A stretch of DNA of 64,000 nt from Oxytricha trifallax (taxonomy: Eukaryota > Ciliophora > Spirotrichea > Sporadotrichida > Oxytrichidae): the NCBI GenBank assembly GCA_000711775.1, contig ARYC01017312.1, forward strand, positions 62,001 to 126,000, read 5' to 3'. Position numbers and translations under genes: made by a program. Numbering within the stretch: the stretch's first letter is position 1; the number at the start of each line of letters is the position of its first letter. Positions 58,017-64,000 of this stretch are shown here, in pieces. The notes below the pieces were generated by a model, which searched no databases, was not told where the DNA came from, and was given only the letters and a program-made list of their open reading frames with translations.

Positions 58017-58321
58017 AATGCATCACTATTCTTGAAAAAGTAATTTAGTTATTCTCTTTTATTATTACAGTTATTTTCTTTACTGAAGTTATTCATTTTT
58101 ATCTTTATTTAGTTTTCGTTTATTACCTTGAATTATCAATAAATCGTTTTATAAAAATATATTTATTATTAAATATATCAAAAAGTAGGTTATCTATCCT
58201 AATGCATTTTTTATTTTAATTTTAGTATTTTTATAAAAGTTTATTTTACTGTATATTTGATAAAATTTAATTTATTTTTAGAATTATCATACTAAAGCAT
58301 ATTTATAAATATTCTGAGGTA
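58017..58321. other. AT-rich spacer right of TBE-E
   Basis: Nothing recognised. Confidence 0.4.
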
Positions 58322-58537
58322 GATTTTTAACAGAAATAACTCAAGAAACTTAAAAAAGACTTAAGTTTAAATATTATCAACTAGATTGAACTTGATAATA
58401 ATATTAAATAAGTCACTGCTAATTTCATTAAAATGGATTCTCTTTCAGAATGGAATATTATTATTGAAACTGCTTATTAGATTGATGAAATTTAAAGTAT
58501 ATCAATTTATACACAAATTTCATTCAAAATAAGTTGA
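58322..58537 (+). CDS. hypothetical protein segment
   Basis: 72-codon frame ending at TGA 58535-58537, with KQLKKLKKDLSLNIINQIEL and KMDSLSEWNIIIETAYQIDE. Good coding character with a predicted coiled-coil-like N-terminal part. Further in-frame sequence at 58560-58750 (KASKKDIKKIRIKIATDFRS) contains TGAs. No start visible; likely an internal segment of a split gene. Confidence 0.35.
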
Positions 58538-58759
58538 TTTGAATTCTTCTAATATTTGATAATAAAAAGTGTATTCTTTATAAATTAATTAAAGCAAGTA
58601 AGAAAGATATCAAAAAGATAAGAATAAAAATTGCTACAGATTTTAGGTCTGAGGTAACATACCAGTGACATCCTCGTGAGAAAGATGTAATATCAACTTT
58701 TAATTCCTGAGAAAAATATCTGTTAAATGCCATGACCAGCAGAAAATATGGTTAATTAT

Positions 58760-59472
58760 TATAAATAAAATAACTAATATTCTGTTAATTTTAACATGCC
58801 TATTTTTTAATTGTAAAGAAGACGCGAGAACAATAATGAATAAGCATTCACCTAATGCATAATGATTTAACATCGTTTCGAGTCATTTTTTATTAATACT
58901 GTTGTTTTATAAATTTTCTATTAAAACAGATAAATTAAAAGTTTGATCTCCGTTGCTTAGTAGAGTAGTTGTCATAAGCTAAAGTTTTAATTCAAATGAA
59001 TCAAACATGGAGCACAAGAAAATTATTAAAGAAACAGCAAGAATGATAATAATTGTGTAAATTATCGAGATTGTAAGGATAACGATGGTCCTTCCTCTTG
59101 TTAGTAAAAATACCTAAATGACTATGAAGTCTTCAAAATTAAAAATTAGAAAATACTCATAAATATTTATTAAATTATTTAAAGTGTCATTCGATAATAC
59201 CCTTCTATAGCTTAATGGCTAAGCATATGACTTAATGAAGGCTGATTAAAAACTTTTTTTTTTCATTATAAATTTAGATGTAAGGATTAAAAGATTGTAA
59301 GATTAATAATAAGGCAACACTTCTTATTCCCCAAATTACAATATTTAAAGCAAAGAGTTTTTATAAAAAACATTATATTTATTTGAATTAAATTAAGAAG
59401 TTATTGGTATTAAAGAAGGCGGGGATATTGGAAACATAAAATTATCCTACAAATATTAAGATAAAACTATCA
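58760..59472. other. AT-rich spacer with tRNA A-box-like stretch
   Basis: At about 59208-59262, TAGCTTAATGGCTAAGCA resembles a tRNA D-arm/A box and is followed by a T9-10 run like a Pol III terminator. No B box or acceptor stem is seen, so I do not call a tRNA. Confidence 0.25.
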
Positions 59473-60286
59473 ATAAAGCCATTAAGTTGAAATAAGAGTG
59501 GTTATAGATTTTAATTAAACAGGAAATGTATAAAAAGCATTAGTATAGTGTCAATTTCTTACTTAATATCTTCATCATTATCGTCTTCATCGTGATCTTG
59601 AACTTTTCTTGTTCTTGTTGAATTCCTTAAAAATATTGGGCTTTAGTTGCTTTGCTTGCTGTCGTCAAAACCCGCTGTTCTTTTGGTGCTACAGCTGCAA
59701 CCTCAGCCACTTCTCGGTTTAAGAGCACTATATCAGGATTCAAGTTGTAGGAGGAGACTCCATTATGTTTAGCAAAAATTTAATTATTTTGAGATATTTA
59801 ATAATTTAAAACAGGCAAATTAAAACTTTTTAAGTTTTAATGCTTTAACATAACTGATAAAAGCAATAGGCTCAATTTATAGAGAAATTTGAATTCTGAT
59901 TCCTTAACTAATTTTAAGCTAAATTTTATATTAAGGCTTTGCCTGTTTTAAAATATTAAATATCTCAAAATAATTAAATTTTTGCTAAACATAATGGAGT
60001 CTCCTCCTACAACAAGAATCCTGATATAGTGCGCTCTCAAACCGAGAAATGGCTGAGGTTTCAGCTGTAGCACCAATAACACTTGGGACGTTGATGACAG
60101 TAAGCTAAGGAATCAAAGCCCGATACTTTTTATGAATTCAACAAGAACAAGAAAAGTTCAAGATCACGATGAAGACGATAATGATGAAGATATTAAGTAA
60201 GAAATTGACACTATACTAATGCTTTTTATACATTTCCTGTTTAATTAAAATCTATAACCACTCTTATTTCAACTTAATGGCTTTAT
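59473..60286. repeat. large inverted repeat 3 (about 0.81 kb foldback)
   Basis: Arms about 59473-59820 and 59940-60286, e.g. ATAAAGCCATTAAGTTGAAA against its complement ending GGCTTTAT. Both arms are GC-richer near their inner halves and carry an acidic-coding block (DHDEDDNDEDI on the plus strand of the right arm). The right arm has small indels relative to the left around 59640-59690. Loop about 120 bp, AT-rich. Confidence 0.88.
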
Positions 60287-61069
60287 ACTCTGAGAACGAA
60301 AGCCAACATGAAAGAGATAAACCTTAAGAAATTTTAGACAGATATTTCAAAAATTAAAAATCTAATTCGCAAAGCAACAAATTTAATATCAAATTGACTA
60401 TAACTAATAAGTCGAATTTTTATTAATCAGTAAGAGAAGATGAATGATGGATGATGAGAAAAATGAGAAGGGCGAATGAGGTGGATGTCGAAGAGAAGGG
60501 ATGAAACTTTTAGCAGCAAGATATAGATCAACACACAAATAATTAAATTAAATATTTGCTTAAAAAATGTCAGAGGTCTAAACTCAAAGTTGATACAAGA
60601 TAAGCTGCTGAGGAAAATTAAAAATAGTAATCCTGGCTAAAAATGCCTAGTTAATACCAGGCTTTATGGGATAGTTTGTTTCAACAACAAGTAGATAGCT
60701 TAGACTTAATTTACGAAAATGGTAGAGAAAAGGTGATGAACAATGGCTGTTTTAACATTAAGATAAGTCATAAATAGGTCAACTTAACATGGGAGGCTTA
60801 CCATTTCATATAATAGCAGAGTAAACTCTAATTAATGGAAAGATGGTGTTAAAGTACTCCAAAATAGACTAATCTACAAGATCAAATTTTTAATAAAAGG
60901 ATGTGAAAAATAGACGAATTGATATATAAAATACATATAGATAAAACATACTTATCATTTTTTAGAAATATCAGCAGTATTTATTGCATTTGTATTTTAA
61001 ATAGATATTTGGCTCACATGTACTGTATATTGAGCATATACACAATAAAAGGCATTTCTAACAAGTCCT
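60287..61069. other. AT-rich spacer
   Basis: Short GC patches near 60430-60500 (GATGATGAGAAAAATGAGAA) but no supported gene. Confidence 0.35.
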
Positions 61070-62440
61070 TCACTTTCCACCAGCTTCCAGGGCACGACTC
61101 CTCAATCGCCGATCTTGCCTTTCATAGAACTACCTTATCACTTTTTTGAAGTTGCCCTTGTAGCACTCAGGAATAGATTGACTGTCCTTCGCAATAACTT
61201 CCCTAAAGCATGGATTTGCGGTATTTCTTATAATGAATTACTTTGAATAAAAGTGTATTCTCTCACTAATAACTTCAAGGAAAGTAATTAACATTAGAAT
61301 GAGCAGCTTGCAGTACTTTAAGAAAACTCTGAATCTTAGGGACTATTCAGCTTATATGAGACGATGACTGTTCTATCTTGCCCATTCTCGAGCTCACATT
61401 TGTGTGCTGCTCTTGTAACATTCTTTGTACTTCCTGACTTTTTATTAAAACCACTTGGTTTTTTCATCTCAATATTTTCATGATTTATGTATTGCAAACG
61501 AAGTAAGGGGGCATTCGTGCATCCAAGACTTCTCTTGGACACCACTCAATTCTCCATTTAAAAATGAAGGGAGTTGGAATGTCCGACTCAGACATCTATA
61601 CCAGAAAAGGATAAAATGCGACAACAAGATTTCCTCAGTCCACCATTTGACTTTTCCCTTGCAATTAAGCAAATTTCCTGAGATCAAGATAAGCCATTTG
61701 ACGAGACTCCCAGCTGTGACCTCATATCCTTACAGTAGGTTGATAATTCCCTTCTGATCTTAGCATGAATTCCTCAACTTACATTGAGAAAGCGCCATAG
61801 TGATTACCTTTTATCGCTATCAGACTTAACTTGGTGGTCAAAATTTTTCCTATAGATCTCTTATGGATTCCTGAGTTGCGTTATTATTGATTCAAGATTT
61901 TCTGCTTTCACTATCAATATCATCTCCATCAGTTTTACAGCTTTGAGATTCTCAATGATTTGTTCGATCCCAAAAGAATGCATTAAAAGTCTAATGCTTT
62001 TTAAGTTGAGTTATGCTTAGTCGACAGTAACTACAGGACATTATATCATTTCTGCTCTTAGATGCATTAAGTTTTACCAAGCAGCAATAAGTCTTAGGAG
62101 ATTGTTACAAGTATAATTATTTACTTCACAAGACATCAGAGACTAAAAGAGAATTGCAGTCACGATCCATTTAACATCTCAAAGATGTACAAGCATTGTG
62201 AATATTTCCAGAGATGCTGCCTTTGTGATTGTGTCTACAGGAATTAGAGTGGATATAATAAAGCTTTTCTATGTGAATACTCGCTAGGGGTTTAGTGTGA
62301 AAGCATAGACTGTTAATTTCCACATCTACATCGTTCGATACACTGAAACATGCCAGGTACTTGCTATTGATGCAATATATTTACAAAAGTTGTACTGGTA
62401 TCCTACTTTGGGAATATTACTTCTTAGAAGAAGAATTAGC
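61070..62440 (-). pseudogene. hypothetical gene, second block, broken by TGA and frame changes
   Basis: GC-rich block continuing the gene from 62680-63439 after an AT-rich gap. Minus-strand pieces in order: YQYNFCKYIASIASTWHVSV and EIFTMLVHL, a TGA (62179-62181), then CEVNNYTCNNLLRLIAAW and QAQLNLKSIRLLMHSFGIEQ. A GTAAGT...CTAAG intron-like stretch is near 61750-61780. Then IPTPFIFKWRIEWCPREVLD, RMPPYFVCNTQIMKILR and finally RNTANPCFREVIAKDSQSIP to TGA 61070-61072. Strong coding character throughout, yet no single frame is intact. No domain recognised. Confidence 0.4.
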
Positions 62441-62660
62441 GCCGATGAATCCAATAATAGCAATAAAAATAATAATATATTATAGGCATAAATATATTAA
62501 GATAAATTAGGCATTGATTAAATATTGATGCTCTATGCCTTAGCATTAATAATTAGTTGTTAATTAAGATATTGATTGACAATAAATTCCTACTAATTTT
62601 AAATAATAATTTAAGAATGAAAGATTTAAGCAACATATTTTAACAACCAACTTAATCCAT
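62441..62660. other. AT-rich gap between two coding blocks (possible internal eliminated sequence)
   Basis: About 220 bp of very AT-rich DNA with sharp borders to GC-richer coding sequence on both sides, as expected for an internal eliminated sequence. I could not identify a clear pointer repeat. Confidence 0.4.
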
Positions 62661-63439
62661 AAATATTATACAGTGCTTCAGCATATCCCCACTCTTCTAA
62701 TTGCGTTTATTCAAGTGAAATGGCATCATTGTACTTTTCTTGGAATCACAAAATGAATGTCTGTAGTGACTCTATCACTGGTATCACCTTTCTCTCTATC
62801 AATAATGTTCCTCTAAGAAGTTTTAAATACACCCCTCAGTTTGGGTTCTATCTCTGATATCATGACTAAATCGTTTGGATTATCTCAAAGAAGTTTGACA
62901 TAATCGGTAAGATCCTAAATTTCTCTATCTTAAACCTGCTTGGTAAATTCAACAAGCATATCTTGTTTTGTTTCACTTGATTATAGAGTAGTTGATGATC
63001 TCGAACTTGCTGAACTCAGTCTTGCCTTTAATGCATTAAAACTATTTGAGTATCCAGCGATTTAGATTACATTAAGGGTCTAAGCCAATATGTCTTTTAT
63101 CTATTACTCTTCAGTGGTTTTTACTTTTATTCCAAGAATGTTTAGCACTTTTGTACCCTCGCTCTTTGATTGTTGAAAATAGCTTCTTTGAAGACCCTTT
63201 GAATTAGCAAAGCATTACACCTCAAGGTAGATTCTTTGACTGTCTAAGTTTTAGAACACATTCTTATTCTGTATGATATGGTTTATGTCTTTAATCTGCT
63301 TAACCACTGCCTATGAATATTCTGGACCAAAGGGGTAGTCAGCCTCGAAGAAATGTTTGAGTCTATTGCTCATTATAAGTTAATAATTAATATTACCAAT
63401 TCTTCCACTGATTGTTTTATGAGTAGCAGCGATCACCAT
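62661..63439 (-). CDS. hypothetical gene, first block
   Basis: From ATG 63439 (or MSNRLKHFFEADYPFGPEYS at 63373) a frame of about 184 codons is open to TGA 62885-62887. It contains NHIIQNKNVFQNLDSQRIYL and LKARLSSASSRSSTTLQSSE. Protein-like sequence continues past the TGA (DNPNDLVMISEIEPKLRGVF) and, in another frame, ends with KYNDAISLEQTQLEEWGYAE and ALYNIYGLSWLL at the AT-rich gap. Looks like a largely helical cytosolic protein; family not recognised. The TGA may be a nonsense mutation. Confidence 0.5.
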
Positions 63440-64000
63440 TCATTTTAAAATAATATTTTAATTATATTTTTAATCACTCTCAGTAATTCTTATTCAAATA
63501 TTTTTTTGTCATTAATGGCATGTGCCAAATGTGTTAAACCTGCCAAAAATGCCAAATTTCACTAATAATATTTATTAAATCTACTTTATTAATTAATTTA
63601 ATATATTAATAATTATCATGATTAATTATATGTACTATTAGAATAAATATCTTGCAAAATCTGCCAAACTGCCAAATCCCTCTAATATACACTGAGATCT
63701 GTAAATTCCTTTTGCCAAATGTGCTAAATGACATTTTTTGAAAAGTTAAAAGCATCAAGCCGGTAATCTTAGTAGCAGAGACACTTATAAACATAACGGT
63801 AACTCACACGAATCAAATTTGATCTCTAAGACTCTATAATTAGTGGAAGTAAGATTATTATAGATCTGATCTATTAAATTTATTTTTGAATTTCCCCAAA
63901 TCAATTGTAATTTAATAATGCCAAAATTAATTCTTGACCATCTAAAAAAACCCACATCTTCAACTTCTTGTGAATGAACTCCAGTCATTGAAAGATTGCT
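63440..64000. other. AT-rich end of window with GCCAAA motifs
   Basis: TGCCAAA occurs six times between about 63520 and 63725, mostly as TGCCAAATGTG or CTGCCAAA. No gene recognised. Confidence 0.35.

Noticed and set aside
1..64000. CRISPR arrays, bacterial operons, ribosome binding sites, rRNA genes
   Set aside because: No regularly spaced repeats, no bacterial gene organisation and no rRNA-like conserved sequence; genetic code and introns show a ciliate nuclear genome.

Overview
The window reads as germline (micronuclear) DNA of a spirotrich ciliate, probably an Oxytricha/Stylonychia-like hypotrich. Three signs support this. First, the DNA is very AT-rich, with short islands of higher GC that carry protein-like reading frames. 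Second, those frames stay open only if TAA and TAG are read as Gln and TGA alone is stop. Third, there are several transposons whose ends are telomere-like C4A4 repeats (CAAAACCCCAAAACCCC...), the hallmark of telomere-bearing elements (TBE). A standard-code search therefore breaks every real gene here into pieces.

Layout. 1-6.2 kb: AT-rich DNA with short macronuclear-destined-like segments and one multi-segment gene (about 4.98-5.88 kb). 6.2-10.4 kb: TBE-A, full length, with a zinc-finger kinase, a 22-kDa-type ORF and a DDE transposase. 10.9-11.9 kb: a secretory-protein-like gene. 13.1-14.07 kb: a large inverted repeat. 14.1-15.3 kb: TBE-B, gene-less. 15.3-15.9 kb: a LINE endonuclease-like remnant. 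15.9-24.4 kb: a cluster made of TBE-C (complete, intact kinase ORF) and truncated copies D and F. 24.5-26.3 kb: a second large inverted repeat abutting a degraded SF3 helicase gene. 26.3-35.9 kb: mostly AT-rich, with a small TIR element and several short genes. 36-47.6 kb: a cluster of divergent TBE-like genes (transposases, 22-kDa proteins, a zinc-finger kinase, two MT-A70 adenine methyltransferases and a P-loop protein). 48.9-49.8 kb: a secreted-protein gene. 53.97-58.02 kb: TBE-E, full length. 58-64 kb: a third large inverted repeat and a broken multi-segment gene on the minus strand.

How the genes work together. In TBEs the transposase and the 22-kDa gene converge tail to tail (stops 6 bp apart in A and C), and the 22-kDa gene diverges from the third gene. 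The DDE transposase would cut the telomere-like ends. The third gene encodes a C2H2 zinc-finger protein kinase in A, C, D, E and the divergent element G. In a divergent relative the same slot is held by a zinc-finger MT-A70 methyltransferase, and in another by a P-loop protein. The divergent intergenic region of most copies contains a palindrome or repeat cluster whose sequence differs between subfamilies; this is the most unusual recurrent structure I found. Many reading frames carry one-base frameshifts or in-frame TGA codons, so most copies are decaying or the assembly has indel errors. TBE-C's kinase and its perfect 80-bp terminal repeats are the clear exceptions.
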